Part shown: piece after piece, positions 12,001 through 21,779 of the stretch
How positions within the stretch are numbered: the stretch's first letter is position 1
How the letters are laid out: each line of letters opens with the position of its first letter
From: Leptobrachium leishanense
Taxonomy: Eukaryota > Chordata > Amphibia > Anura > Megophryidae
DNA: 64,000 nt
NCBI GenBank assembly: GCA_009667805.1
Contig: CM019065.1
Span: 16,194,952-16,258,951 of the forward strand
Reading direction: 5' to 3'
Translations under genes and position numbers: made by a program
Notes under the pieces: generated by a model
The model's input: the letters and a program-made list of their open reading frames with translations, nothing else
Told to the model about the DNA's origin: nothing
The model's database searches: none

Positions 12001-15000
12001 TTTTATGTGGAGGTGTTTTTATGTGGGGGTGTTTTTATTGGTGTTGTTTTTATGTGGATGTGTTTTTATGTGGTGGTGTTTTTATGTGGATGTGTTTTTA
12101 TGTGGATGTGTTTTTATGTGGAGGTGTTTTTATGTGGATGTGTTTTTATGTGGATGTGTTTTTATGTGGTGGTGTTTTTATGTGGATGTGTTTTTATGTG
12201 GTGGTGTTTTTATGTGGAGGTGTTTTTATGTGGAGGTGTTTTTATGTGGTGTTGTTTTTATGTGGTGGTGTTTTTATGTGGGGGTGTTTTTATTGGTGTT
12301 GTTTTTATGTGGTGGTGTTTTTATGTGGAGGTGTTTTTATTGGGGGTGTTTTTATGTGGTGGTGTTTTTATGTGGTGGTGTTTTTATGTGGATGTGTTTT
12401 TATGTGGAGGTGTTTTTATGTGGATGTGTTTTTATGTGGAGGTGTTTTTATGTGGAGGTGTTTTTATGTGGATGTGTTTTTATGTGGTGGTGTTTTTATG
12501 TGGATGTGTTTTTATGTGGTGGTGTTTTTATGTGGATGTGTTTTTATGTGGATGTGTTTTTATGTGGATGTGTTTTTATGTGGTGTTGTTTTTATGTGGT
12601 GGTGTTTTTATGTGGAGGTGTTTTTATGGGGGTGTTTTTATGTGGGGGTGTTTTTATGTGGAGGTGTTTTTATGTGGGGGTGTTTTGGTTGCAGCATCGG
12701 CTCTGGGTGGTGGTTGTTAAGGTAACAGGTTCCCGGGTGCCCCCCACTTCCGTGTCTGGTGCTTCGTCGTATTTGCGTGGACGTCATGGGTTTAGGTTCC
12801 TGGTTGTTTGTGCGTATATGTACTTATTTATGATTTGTTTTCTGTTTTGATAAAAGTCTTTCAGAACTAAAACATCAAAAATGGAATAAAGATCAACTAT
12901 TTTAACATTCCTGTATGGCGGGCACCGTGTGTATACATATATATATAGACACACATAGACACTGCCTGGCTCAAAAAAAGTCACCTCCTCGATGTGATTC
13001 AGCCAATAGGTGCTCGGCTTCCATTGGATAATTACTGCAGTGATTAATATGTTTCAGCATAAAATGAGGTCATGTGACTCCCTGAATATACTGAATGAGC
13101 AGGTTTTTCCATCAATGGGTTTTTTCTCCCCTGATGGCACAGCGGGCATATTCCAAGATGGCAATGCCAGGATTCATCGGGCTCAAATTGTGCAAGAGTG
13201 GTTGAGGGACCACGAGACATCATTTTCACACATGGATTGGCCACCGCACAGTCCAGACCTTAACCCCATTGAGGTTAATCTTTGGGATAATGTGCTGGAG
13301 AAGACTTTACGCAGCGCTGCGACTCTCCCATCGTCAATACAAGATCTTGGCCACAAATGAATGCCGCTCTGGACGGGAATACAATATAATGCCAAAAGTA
13401 TTCGCTCACCCATCCTAATAATCAGAATCAGGTGTTCCAATCACTTCCATGGCCACAGGTGTATAAAATCAAGCACCTAGGCATGCAGACTGTTTTTACA
13501 AACATTTGTGAAAGAATGGGTCACTCTCAGGAGCTCAGTGAATTCCAGCGTGGAACTGTGATAGGATGTCACCTGTGCAACAAATCCAGTCGTGAAATTT
13601 CCTCGCTCCTAAATATTCCACAGTCAGCTGTCAGCTGTATTATAAGAACGTGGAAGTGTTTGGGAACGACAGCAACTCAGCCACGAAGTGGTAGGCCACG
13701 TAAACTGATGGAGCGGGGTCAGCGGATGCTGAGGCGCATAGTGCGAAGAGGTCGCCAACTTTCTGCAGAGTCAATCGCTACAGACCTCCAAACTTCATGT
13801 GGCCTTCAGATTAGCTCAAGAACAGTGCGCAGAGAGCTTTATGGAATGGGTTTCCATTGCCGAGCAGCTGCATCCAAGCCATACATCACCAAGTGCAATG
13901 CAAAGCATCGGATGCAGTGGTGTAAAGCACGCCGCCACTGGACTCTAGAGCAGTGGAGACGCATTCTCTGGAGTGAGGAATCGCGCTGCTCCATCTGGCA
14001 ATCTGATGGACGAGTCTGGGTTTGGCGGTTGCCAGGAGAACGGTACTTGTCTGACTGCATTGTGCCAAGTGTAAAGTTTGGTGGAGGGGGTATTATGGTG
14101 TGGGGGGTTGTTTTTCAGGAGCTGGGCTTGGCCCCTTAGTTCCAGTGAAAGGAACTCTGAATGCTTCGGCATACCAAGACATTTTGGACAATTCCATGCT
14201 CCCAACTTTGTGGGAACAGTTTGGAGCTGGCCCCTTCCTCTTCCAACATGACTGTGCGCCAGTGCACAAAGCAAGGTCCATAAAGACATGGATGACAGAG
14301 TCTGGTGTGGATGAACTTGACTGGCCTGCACAGAGTCCTGACCTCAACTCGATAGAACACCTTTGGGATGAATTAGAGCGGAGACTGAGAGCCAGGCCTT
14401 CTCATCCAACATCAGTGTGTGACCTCACAAATGTGCTTCTGGAAAAATGGACAAAAATTCCCATAAACCCACTCCTAAACCTTGTGGACAGCCTTCCCAG
14501 AAGAGATGAGGCTGTTATAGCTGCAAAGGGTGGACCAACGTCATATTGAACCCTATGGATTAGGAATGGGATGTCACTTATTTATTTATTTATAAAGGAT
14601 TTTACCAGGAAGGATACATTGAGATTTCTCTCGTTTTCAAGTACGTCCTTAAGTTCATATGCGAGTCAAGGCAGGTGAGCGAATACTTTAGGCAATATAG
14701 TGTAAATGCTGTGACGTCGCATGAGCTTATCGACACGATGCCGCGGCGAATGTGTGCCGCAATCACAGCAAAAGGCGACACAACCACATATTACAGCGTG
14801 TGAGCTTTTATTTGGCCGCAAAGTGTATATATAGATATATCCAGTGCGTGATTTTGCTTCGTTTTCTGGCAGGCCAACATCGCCATCTAGTGGCTCCTGA
14901 GCAGCCTGTCCGCCGCTGATACATATGATGTAACAAGGAATCTTTTGGATATTTCACTTCCCATAGCGTATATACAGGATCTCGCTGCCCCTAATCACAT

Positions 15001-18000
15001 CCCGTCCCCCTCATAATTACGCAGCACAGAAAGCCGTTCTTACTCTGCTTTCCACCTTCTCTGTCTTTATTATTATTATTTATATAGCGCCAACAGTTTC
15101 TGTAGCGCTTCAAAACAACTAAGCTCTGTAGACAACCACGTGTGCAGTGACCCATTTATTCTTTCTCTCCCCTTCACAGAAAATCAGGCCTGATCGTTAA
15201 TATCTCCTCCGAAGCTGGATCACGGCCGTACCCCCTGATCACCTTCTACAGCGCAACCAAGGTACCTGCAATAATGACCTTTGCTTTAGACCTCTTCTTC
15301 TTCTCATTGGGGACCTGGTGGGATGCCTTCAGACACCTTCTTCTTCTCATTGGGGACCTGGTGGGATGCCTTCAGACACCTTCTTCTCATTGGGGACCTG
15401 GTGGGATGCCTTCAGACACCTTCTTCTTCTCATTGGGGACCTGGTGGGATGCCTTCAGACACCTTCTTCTTCTCATTGGGGACCTGGTGGGATGCCTTCA
15501 GACACCTTCTTCTTCTCATTGGGGACCTGGTGGGATGCCTTCAGACACTGCAACACTGAAAACTCTCATTATATTGGGAGGTACTTAAATACTGCAGGTG
15601 CGTGTGCTGAGGATTAGGAGGCATCAGACACAGGCTGCCAGCACTGGAAAGGTTAACTAAGGGTTCCGTGAAACAAACCGGTGACCAGCATTGTAAGCGT
15701 TAACTCGGCCAGTTTTTAAGGGTTTTGATGCGTGGAGGTGACTCATTACGATACACCGAGCCTCCTACTGTTGGCGTATTGTCCCCGATATCTCCACCGC
15801 TCATTGTTCTGGAAGCAGTCTCCCATCCCCCATAGTTCAGGACACGTCAGAGCTCCCCCCCCCCCGATATGAATTAAGGTGTTTGTTGGAGATTTGCTTA
15901 TTTTTATCAGATCCCTGTGAGGCTCTGGCTGTTATACAATAGTCTACACCAGGGGTGCTCAGCCGTGGCCTTCCAGATGCTTCCGAACTACATTTCCCAT
16001 GTTACAAGACATGTTTAGAGGAGGAATGATCCATTAGGATGATTACCGTTGGGTTGGATTGAGAGAGTTTGTCGGCGATTTACCTTGGAGATCAGTAATG
16101 ATGATTAGAAGAGGGTTGCGTGGAGAGGGTTTGACTGTGAGTTACTGTGGACATTGTTGATGATTAGAAGATAGGGTTGGGTTGAGTGGGTTTGACGGTG
16201 AGTTACCGTGGACATCGGTAATGATGATTAGAAGATAGGGTCGGGTGGGTTTGACAGTGAGTTACCATGGATATCGGTAATGCTGATTAGAAGAGGGTTG
16301 GGAGGAGAGGGTTTGACAGTGACTTACCGTGGACATTGTTGATGATTAGAAGATAGGGTTGAGTTGAGTGGGTTTGAGGGTGAGTTACCGTGGACATCTG
16401 TAATGATGATGATGATTAGATGATAGGGTTGAGTTGAATGGGTTTGAGGGTGAGTTACCGTGGACATTGTTGATGATTAGAAGATAGGGTTGGGTTGAGA
16501 GGGTTTGATGGTGAGTTACCGTGGACATCTGTAATGATGAGTAGAAGATGGGTTGGGTTGAGTGGGTTTGACGGTGAGTTACCGTGGACATCGGTAATGA
16601 TGATTAGAAGATAGGGTTGGGTGGGTTTGACAGTGAGTTACCGTGGACATTGTTGATGATTAGAAGCTTGGGTTGGGTTGAGAGGGTTTGAGGGTGAGTT
16701 ACCGTGGACATTGGTAATAATGATTAAACTCTAGGGTTGGGTTGAGAGGGTTTGTCGGGTGAGTTACCGTGGACATCAGTATTGATGATTATAAAATGGG
16801 TTGGGTTGAGAAGGTTTATCGTGAGTTACCTTGGACATCGGTAATGGAAAGCCTGGAGATATGTGTCTCCTCATCGTGTCTGTCCAATCTCCTCCTCTTA
16901 CCCTGTCCCTCCTGTTCTTTTCATTCTTTTCGGCCATAATACAACTAACATATTGATGTTTCCAGGTCTTCATGGAATTCTTCTCCCGTGGCCTAAACAT
17001 CGAATACAAACAGCATGGAATTACAGTGCAGGTAACTACCCGACCATGGAAGTCTCTCTTCTCGTGTCATGAAGCTAAGTGTGATGTGTTCTGGTCAGTC
17101 TGTGTGATTGACGACCTCATTGACCAGTAACTGTTCACTCCCAGTTCACTCATTTGTTTGGCGTTATGTGCCATCAATGTAGGGCAACCACGGTGCATTG
17201 ACATGGTGCGCAGCCGGGGGTTGCCATCTTCACTCCGAGTGATCTGGGAGTAAACATCACTGTTAATTCCAGTGTTACTAGCGCTTTGTAGCGTCTCTGC
17301 GTGTTTTATTTGGTGGGCGGGTGAGGCATTGCCTTGTTTTAGTCTTGTCTGATCGAGAATGGGAAAGTACCATCTTCTGGTCTTGCCACAAATGACCAGA
17401 AAACCAAACTCTGCCACGGTGACACCCTGTCATTCCACGTCTCTGCAGTGCGTCAACCCTCTACTGGTTTCCACCAACATGACACAGAACATAAAGGCGA
17501 ACTGGTACGTGAAGACGAGCGAGAGCTACGCCCGTGACTCTCTCAACACTGTGGGATACACGAGTCACACCAATGGCTGCCTCTCCCATTCGCTCCAGGT
17601 ATGTCCTCCATCTACTCATGAGAATGCAGGGCTCCTCCGTCAGTTATAGACTCAGGGCTGGATGTATTATTAGACAAAGTAGGCACGTGCCTACAGGTGC
17701 CCACCACAGGGGGACGCCTTACTCTGTAAAAAAATTAATAAAAGTGTTTTAGACCGTTGTATCTCCAGAACCCTACATGCTACAGGGTCATATTGTCACC
17801 GATGCAGGGTGTTTGTCGTCTGTGTTATGTATGAATACTGTTATTGTCTATGTTTATCTGTTACTATGGTTTATATAAATCACTGTGTGGTCACTGTAGC
17901 CTTTCCCAACTCCCGCTATCTGGAATAGGTTTACATCTCTGGCAGACTTTTGTATCAGGCGATTGTCTACTTGTGTGACGTCTCCTCTGTTATCTAATGA

Positions 18001-19214
18001 ATTCAGACCGTCTGATGCTCAGGCTGGGATTACATGGCACCGTGTTGTTTCATGTCTGGACATGACTGGTTCACTTGAGATGGGGGGTGGGGCTTCGTGG
18101 TGTAATTTCCCATTGGTCTCGAGGTCCGTTCTGGGACTGTATATATTTGACTCGGATGATTCAATAAACCGGTGCAGTTCCTGTCTGTTCTAAACAAACC
18201 TCCATATCTGCTTGTTGCCTCGTTTCTGGGGGATGCCGCCAAAGCTCTGTGCGTGTACCTGTCCTAAAGTTTAGGCTAAGGGCTGGAGAAAGGCACGAAG
18301 GTTTGCTGGTGGGAGAACAGGCGTTCGGCACGGCATGGAAGCGGCATTAACTAGTTGGTATCATTGGAAAGGCCAGGATTGACCTCTCTAAATGAAGCTA
18401 AACTTAAATAGGTTTATGGAAAAAATAACAAATAAATAGGAAAATATTTTAACGCCAAAGTAAAAAAAAGGTAAATTGATTTATTCTTTAATATTTATTT
18501 GCCCTGCATTGGGCAACTTTCTTTATAAACGTGAACATGTTTGTTTTAAAAAAAAATGTACATGTTTTTTTTTTTATATCCTGTTAGAAATTGCCGGTGA
18601 GGGGGGAGGGGGGAGTAGCAGCAATTAATGATGAGGTATATATTCGCATCATGAAACAGACCCTCGGCACTGGCAGAATTTTGGATGCCCCGGCCCAAAA
18701 TGAAGCATCTTTTGCCATAGTTAGGGTTAGGTCACGACTTGTGCTTGTTTTAGGGTTGGGGGTTAACCCTCGCCCTAACATTATGCTCCATTTTTAGGCA
18801 ACAGATTCTGCGTCTTTCTTTATGTCAACGCAGCGAGAAACTGGTATCCATTTTTTAAAAAAAATGTGCAATTCTATATTTATTGCCCCAAATAGTATTT
18901 CCACCCGTTTTGGTCAGTTTTAAAAAAAAAATAAAAAAATTAAAAAGGAGTTTGGTGGGGGTGGGTTCAGATTTCTGTGCCTACAGGCTCCTGAGATATA
19001 AATCCGGCCATGTGTCGACTCCTACCTCTTCCTTGCCTGGAGTTCTAACGGATGATATTATTGTTATCATTTTTATTTCTCTTCCTTCTTGCAGCATTAT
19101 TTCCTACATCTCCTCTTCCCCGACTTCATCATTCTGTCACCGTTGTGCACCAGGTTCTTCGCCATGGTCAACAAGATGGCAGAGATTAAACAAAAAGAGA
19201 AGAAGTCGTCGTAG
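1..19214 (+). CDS. 17-beta-hydroxysteroid dehydrogenase, HSD17B3/HSD17B12 family (3' seven coding exons; 5' part outside window)
   Basis: Coding exons by splice sites and phase: 1-51, 6597-6641, 8024-8058, 15180-15261, 16966-17031, 17449-17598, 19095-19214 (stop TAG). They join in one frame into 182 residues, the C-terminal half of a short-chain dehydrogenase. Seen: an NISSEAG segment (catalytic Ser region) followed by YSATK (YxxxK catalytic Tyr/Lys), MTRIILPGM before the Ser strand, and a C-terminal tail ending KEKKSS, which has lysines at -4 and -3 (KKXX ER-retrieval form). Family knowledge: HSD17B3 reduces androstenedione to testosterone; HSD17B12 is the 3-ketoacyl-CoA reductase of very-long-chain fatty acid elongation; both are ER membrane NADP(H) enzymes. 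The sequence looks about equally distant from both, so the substrate is not assigned. The NAD-binding Rossmann part lies upstream of the window. Introns are 1.4-7.1 kb where repeats fill them. All seven junctions are GT-AG. Confidence 0.88.
505..1110. mobile_element. MITE with TTAAAGGGA termini (copy A)
   Basis: The element begins TTAAAGGGATACTC and ends with its inverse, GAGTGTCCCTTTAA. TTAA at both edges suggests a Kolobok/piggyBac-type target site. The interior is homologous to 47911-48400 in the opposite orientation: the CAGCGATNG and CTCCTCCTCTTCG blocks are shared. No coding capacity was seen. Confidence 0.7.
1116..1490 (+). repeat. Repeat with two degenerate hammerhead-like motifs
   Basis: CTGATGA (1143-1149) followed by GAAACGCGTGTC (1161-1172) recalls the hammerhead core, but stem II is poor. 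At 1372-1400 a GGCC/GGCC hairpin precedes GAAACGTC. A CAAATAAATAC box follows, as in the better copies at 39 kb and 62 kb. Confidence 0.4.
1600..2110 (+). repeat. Dispersed repeat, LTR-like (copy 1)
   Basis: The block from about 1695 to 1870 (GTGCAGGGTGTTT, then TTGTCTATGTTTATCTGTTACTAT, then CTGTGTGGGTCACTGTA) matches 17800-17940. The copy at 17.8 kb continues to a TATATA and AATAAA stretch, which resembles a solo LTR. The ends are not defined. Confidence 0.35.
2330..3249 (+). mobile_element. MITE ending in TCTnTGAATAACC, interrupted by another MITE
   Basis: The segments flanking 2463-2925 together match the family at 51171-52043 and 56140-56789: GTAAATTCCAGACATTTTC, AGCGTTTCACTTTTCGAAC, then the CGTCTG and CTGCTCTG blocks, then TGAATAACCC. 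The inserted piece separates ACATTC from the T-rich continuation. Confidence 0.55.
2463..2925. mobile_element. Foldback MITE with GGCTAGGGTCAGACGAACGCA terminus (copy 1)
   Basis: The left end GGCTAGGGTCAGACGAACG is mirrored by an eroded right end (TCGTTTGACATTAGCC). The interior is rich in GTCCG/CGGAC motifs that fold back. Related copies are at 4647-4992, 50435-50741 and 50737-51170. Confidence 0.6.
3368..4595. mobile_element. Non-autonomous hAT-type element with 8-bp target duplication
   Basis: Termini are CAGTGGCGTA and its inverse TACGCCACTG, the usual hAT form, with extended subterminal matches (GCCCGGGGC and CACCCGGGGC). Flanking 8-mers CTGGTCTG (3360-3367) and CCGGTCTG (4596-4603) differ by one base, as expected for an hAT target duplication. 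The interior is a CT-rich CCCAGTACCCC array with no transposase. An extra internal TACGCCACTG near 3563 suggests rearrangement. Confidence 0.72.
3585..4120 (+). repeat. CT-rich degenerate minisatellite (AGTCACTCTCTC-CCCAGTACCCC)
   Basis: Irregular units of about 20-35 bases alternate CAGTCACTCTCTCTC with CCAGTACCCC. A 90-base higher-order block is repeated at 3820-3910 and 3930-4020. A long open frame across it results from composition. Confidence 0.75.
4647..4992. mobile_element. Foldback MITE, GTCAGAtGAACGCA family (copy 2)
   Basis: It starts TTAAGCCGGAGTCAGATGAACGC and ends GCTCGTCTGACTCCGGCCTTAG (written here as two inverse arms of about 20 bases). The interior is GC-rich with inverted GTTTCGACG/CGTCGAAAC pieces. 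Confidence 0.7.
5000..6590. other. Intron sequence; no gene recognised
   Basis: No coding similarity was recognised. The segment 6290-6350 (GGAGAAAGGCACGAAAG, TGCTGGTGGGTGA, CGGCATTAAC) recurs at 18270-18365, so it is a dispersed repeat. Confidence 0.5.
6690..7937 (+). repeat. Minisatellite, unit about 40-47 bp, containing CAGGGGGCGCTGTGAG
   Basis: About 27 tandem units run ACACAGACAGGGGGCGCTGTGAGTC plus a variable part. The first units carry TCTCCCACCCCTATAGGGTA and the later ones TGTCCCTCCTCCTGCAGGGTG. It fills almost all of the intron between exons 6597-6641 and 8024-8058. Every unit keeps a version of the CTCF-like core AGGGGGCGCT. Open frames across it on both strands are repeat artefacts. 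Confidence 0.95.
8145..8785 (+). repeat. 41-bp minisatellite (ACACCCGCACACCCTGAATATATGGAGGAGCCCCTAAAAAG type)
   Basis: About 15 units of CACCCGCACACCCTGAATAT-ATGGAGGAGCCCCTAAAAAGA with small changes. It directly follows the donor of exon 8024-8058 by about 90 bases. Confidence 0.95.
8788..8965 (+). repeat. Short tandem repeat GATAGTCATGTGGTAGTCATGGT
   Basis: About seven copies of a 21-23-base unit built from AGTCATGTGGT and AGTCATGGTGAT. Confidence 0.9.
9018..12690 (+). repeat. 3.7-kb 16-bp minisatellite GTGTTTTTATGTGGnG
   Basis: About 230 units of GTGTTTTTATGTGG(A/T/G)(G/T), with a variant unit TTTTTATTGGTGTTG scattered through the array. Because 16 is not a multiple of three and the unit has no stop in this strand, all three forward frames stay open for over 1200 codons. 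The predicted Cys/Phe/Val-rich peptides carry no domain and lie inside an intron, so they are not genes. Confidence 0.97.
13516..14549 (+). pseudogene. Tc1-family transposase, frameshifted
   Basis: The reading frame begins [13 protein letters not shown] and contains the paired helix-turn-helix region ([16 protein letters not shown] and RSGRPRKL) and the DDE domain. The frame breaks near 14100-14108 in a G run (GTGGGGGGTTG) and resumes as [14 protein letters not shown], ending at TGA 14547-14549. The first catalytic acid motif reads WSEESR where the family has WSDES, so the catalytic Asp is Glu. The second (QHDCAPVH) and third ([13 protein letters not shown]) are kept. A single indel plus this substitution implies a recently active but now dead copy. 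Confidence 0.88.
14578..14648 (-). mobile_element. L2-like 3' tail inserted in the inner Tc1 element
   Basis: TTATTTATTTATTTATAAAG followed by GATTTTACCAGGAAGGATAC interrupts the Tc1 3' region. The interrupted Tc1 sequence (ATGGGATGTCACTT, then AAGTTCATATGCGAG) is otherwise continuous. The short simple tail fits a 5'-truncated LINE insertion. Confidence 0.6.
15062..15122 (-). mobile_element. L2-like 3' end fragment
   Basis: TTATTATTATTATTTATATAGCGCC then AACAGTTTCTGTAGCGCTTC. It has the same layout as the tail at 19715-19760. Confidence 0.6.
15282..15548 (+). repeat. 43-bp minisatellite TTCTTCTTCTCATTGGGGAC-CTGGTGGGATGCCTTCAGACACC
   Basis: Six units (one lacking three bases) start about 20 bases after the donor of exon 15180-15261. 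Confidence 0.95.
16025..16850 (+). repeat. About 60-bp minisatellite GTGAGTTACCGTGGACATCG-GTAATGATGATTAGAAGATAGGG
   Basis: About 13 degenerate units carry GGGTTTGACGGTGAGTTACC, GTGGACATCGGTAATGATGA and TTAGAAGATAGGGTTGGG. It ends about 115 bases before exon 16966-17031. Each unit contains GGTGAGTTACC, which resembles a 5' splice site. Confidence 0.93.
17795..18250 (+). repeat. Dispersed repeat, LTR-like (copy 2)
   Basis: Homologous to about 1695-1870. It continues with a TATATATT box near 18140, AATAAA at 18162-18167, then a CT-rich stretch ending near GTTTCTGGGGGATG. That layout suggests a solo LTR (promoter, poly(A) signal, U5-like part), but target duplications were not found. Confidence 0.4.
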
Positions 19215-19359
19215 GAGGCACGCGACACCCGAATCCTATGAATTCCTGGTGCTTCTTCCGGTCGCCGAACTTCCGAGGACACTGAGCCTACAGAGAACGT
19301 CTTCAGCGATTTATCCCCCAATGATTTTAGATTCCCTTTTTTTTTATGATTGTTTCTGC

Positions 19360-19365
19360 AATAAA
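19360..19365 (+). terminator. AATAAA polyadenylation signal of the HSD17B-like gene
   Basis: AATAAA lies 146 bases after the TAG stop at 19212-19214, in a T-rich stretch and followed by a GT-rich stretch. It is the first canonical signal downstream of the stop. Confidence 0.7.
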
Positions 19366-19714
19366 AGATTTTGTGATGTAACGACTGGCTGCTGTGATCA
19401 GGAAACGCTGCGTGTCGGTCTATGGTCTGTGTCCATGATCTTCTTAAGCGCTCGCCCTATGGTCCGTCAGTGGGAAACTGCGAAACCCTTCCAATGTCAA
19501 ACACTTGACTCGCTCTGCTGGCCTCATCATTCAAGGCAGCCAACCCACAGGTAAGGCTTCCTGAGTGGGTAGACCACTTCCACCATCTGCCAGATCTTAA
19601 AGCCTTCATACTTTTAATTCTCTGAGGCAGCAGCCGGTGGGCTTCTTCGGGTGGGCTTGTGGAAGGTCTGTAGCACCTGTCAATCAAAAGGTGGAGCGCC
19701 AACCATAGCCGGGA

Positions 19715-20182
19715 TTATTATTATTATTATTATTCTTTATTTATAAAGCGCCAGCATATTCCGCAGCGCTGTACAATAAGCACAGTATAGACAGGGTTAC
19801 AATACATTGAACAACATTTGACAAACAGTACAGGAGGAGATGAGGGCCCTATTCCGTAGGAACTCACAATCTGGGAGGGTTGGGGTTGGAAACAGGAGGA
19901 GAGGACTGTAAGGTGAGAGTGATTGATGGTTGCGTCAGTGAGTTGGGTGGTAGGCCTCCCTAAATAGGAATGTTTTCAGGGAGCGTTTGAAGGAAGAGAA
20001 GTTAGGGGAAAGTCTGACAGTACGAGGGAGAGCGTTCCAGAGAGTGGGGGCTGCGCGTGAGAAATCCTGCAGTCTATCATGGGAAGAGGTGATGCGGGGA
20101 GAAGCTAGGATCCCATCAGACAGAGCGTTGGCGTCTCCATCTCCCAGCCTCAACTCGAGCAGATTAAGAAGTGGTAGCCACA
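19715..20182 (-). mobile_element. 5'-truncated L2-like LINE
   Basis: On the minus strand, 20180-19940 encodes the C-terminal end of an L2/CR1-type ORF2 (FSRAAPTLWNALPRTVRL and FSSFKRSLKTFLFREAY). A non-coding part with TTTATAAAGCGCCAGCATAT follows, then an (ATA)n tail at 19715-19735. Confidence 0.75.
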
Positions 20183-21170
20183 CCAGTAGATGACCACAAG
20201 GCAGTAAAGTCCACCCTCCGTTCCACAGCTGCGGTGTACGTCTACGTTTCGGAGAATTTGGTTCCAGCAGTGATGGAGAGACCAGAACTTCAAAATGACG
20301 GACTTCCAGTCAGGCGATCGGGGCCGATTGGAACTTCTCAGAAATGTCTGCCCAAAACGGACGCGGCGGAATCGCTAGCTTTCCCCCGAAATAGGATATG
20401 CTGCGGAATCCATCCTGTATCTAACCTGGCAAGAAGCACCCTTTATCTGCCAGATCGCCCACCTCACGGCTTTGCACGTATTATTCTGGAGAGTGGGGGA
20501 AACCTGCTCCGTTTAGGCTTTGCTGATTTACGTATTTTTCAAAGATGGATGTTGCGTTTCAGACGGGCAGATCCACCTGGTTTTGGACGTTTGTCTGTTC
20601 TTCTAACGTATTAACCCTCTCGTCCACACATCGTGCGCAGCGCTGGGGAATATGCTGGCGCTATACGAAGGATAATATTACCGCCACATAAAGGCTTGTG
20701 AGGAGGATATTCTGGCTGGAGGTAGAAATAAATGGGAAGACGCGTCGGCGTTTGTTGGGATCGCATGTGTCCTGTATCTCTCACCACGCGATGCCTGAAT
20801 GAGGAACACTAACATGAGATGCGGCAGGATGTCATCGCCAGGGGTCACCAAGTGGGGAAACCCAACTGGATGAGAGACACGCGGCTCGGACTCGTGACCT
20901 CGAACCAAATGTGTGGAGATAATTATATCGCGATGATACATATAACAGGGTTATAATAAGAGATCATGCAGTGAAACTCGCCCCATGTGACGTATCCAGG
21001 TGCGTCTCTTAATAACACGCCTTTAACCTGTGCGGCGACACGGACGTGATGACTGCGTTCATCTGACCCAGCCTTAAAGCCAAGATGCGTCTCCGACGGA
21101 CTTCCTCTGCCTGTAAAGACGTCTTATGCCACATCTCTACTAGCATAGTCTAAAAATCTTCCTGGCCTGA
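20183..21170. other. Intergenic sequence between HSD17B-like and EIF4E2-like genes
   Basis: No gene was recognised. The end of a GTCAGATGAACGCA-family MITE lies at about 21040-21075 (ACTGCGTTCATCTGACCC), and 20640-20680 resembles an L2 tail (CGCTGGGGAATATGCTGGCG). Confidence 0.5.
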
Positions 21171-21179
21171 CGCTGCGCA

Positions 21180-21505
21180 ATCTGCATAGCCCCGCCCCTG
21201 CAGAGCCAAGAAACAAATCCATCTACATAGCTCCATCAATACAATACACCGTCTGCATAGCCCCGCCCCTGCAGAGCCAAGAAACAAATCTATCTACATA
21301 GCCCCATCCCTACAATACACCGTCTGCATAGCCCCGCCCCTGCAGAGCCAAGAAACAAATCTATCTACATAGCCCCATCCCTACAATACACCGTCTGCAT
21401 AGCCCCGCCCCTGCAGAGCCAAGAAACAAATCTATCTACATAGCCCCATCCCTACAATACACCGTCTGCATAGCCCCGCCCCTGCAGAGCCAAGAAACAA
21501 TCCAT
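21180..21505 (+). repeat. 71-bp minisatellite (CATAGCCCCGCCCCTGCAGAG unit)
   Basis: Nearly five units, each with GCATAGCCCCGCCCCTGCAG, AGCCAAGAAACAAATCTATC, TACATAGCCCCATCCC and TACAATACACCGTC. Every unit carries a CCCCGCCCC GC box. It lies 470-800 bases upstream of the EIF4E2-like start. Degenerate half-units continue to about 21640. Confidence 0.93.
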
Positions 21506-21779
21506 CTACATAGCCCCGCCCCTGCAGTCCAGATAAAACACACTCTGTATAGCCCAGCCTCAGCAGAGCCACGTCAAAGCCCCCCTGTTCATAGCACCGC
21601 CCCTGCACAGCCCAATCTACATAGTCACGCCCCGGCAGAGCCCCATATTGCACGGCTCCTGGCACTGCCATGTGGTGGTACCGTGCACACTGCGGAGGCA
21701 GGCAAAGACTCTGACCCCGCCTCCCTTTATGCTCGGAAACACAGGAGTCTACAGGCCCCGCCTCCAGCATCAGGCAGCC

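Larger units (their letters stand above)
13382..14702 (+). mobile_element. Tc1-like transposon with TA target duplication (inner)
   Basis: Inverted termini CAATATAATGCCAAAAGTAT... and ...ATACTTTAGGCAATATAGTG flank the element; the shared subterminal core is AAAGTATTCGCTCACC. TA dinucleotides lie outside both ends (13380-13381, 14703-14704). It contains a nearly full-length transposase gene and sits inside the outer Tc1-like element. Confidence 0.9.
12960..14825 (+). mobile_element. Tc1-like element (outer), interrupted by a second Tc1-like element
   Basis: The left terminus CACTGCCTGGCTCAAAAAAAG and right terminus TTTGGCCGCAAAGTG are inverted. Between them, 13030-13360 encodes a decayed C-terminal transposase ([27 protein letters not shown]). 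The reading resumes after the inner element at 14705-14790 ([10 protein letters not shown] and CAAITAKG). About 540 bases of outer sequence remain, so the copy is internally deleted. Confidence 0.75.

Noticed and set aside
9045..12850. Open frames over 1200 codons encoding Cys/Phe/Val-rich peptides
   Set aside because: They are translations of a 16-bp minisatellite in three frames, lie in an intron, and have no start context, domain or codon bias.
17795..18250. Definite retroviral LTR
   Set aside because: TATA-like and AATAAA motifs are present, but no TG...CA ends with target duplication or primer-binding site could be fixed, so it is listed only as LTR-like.
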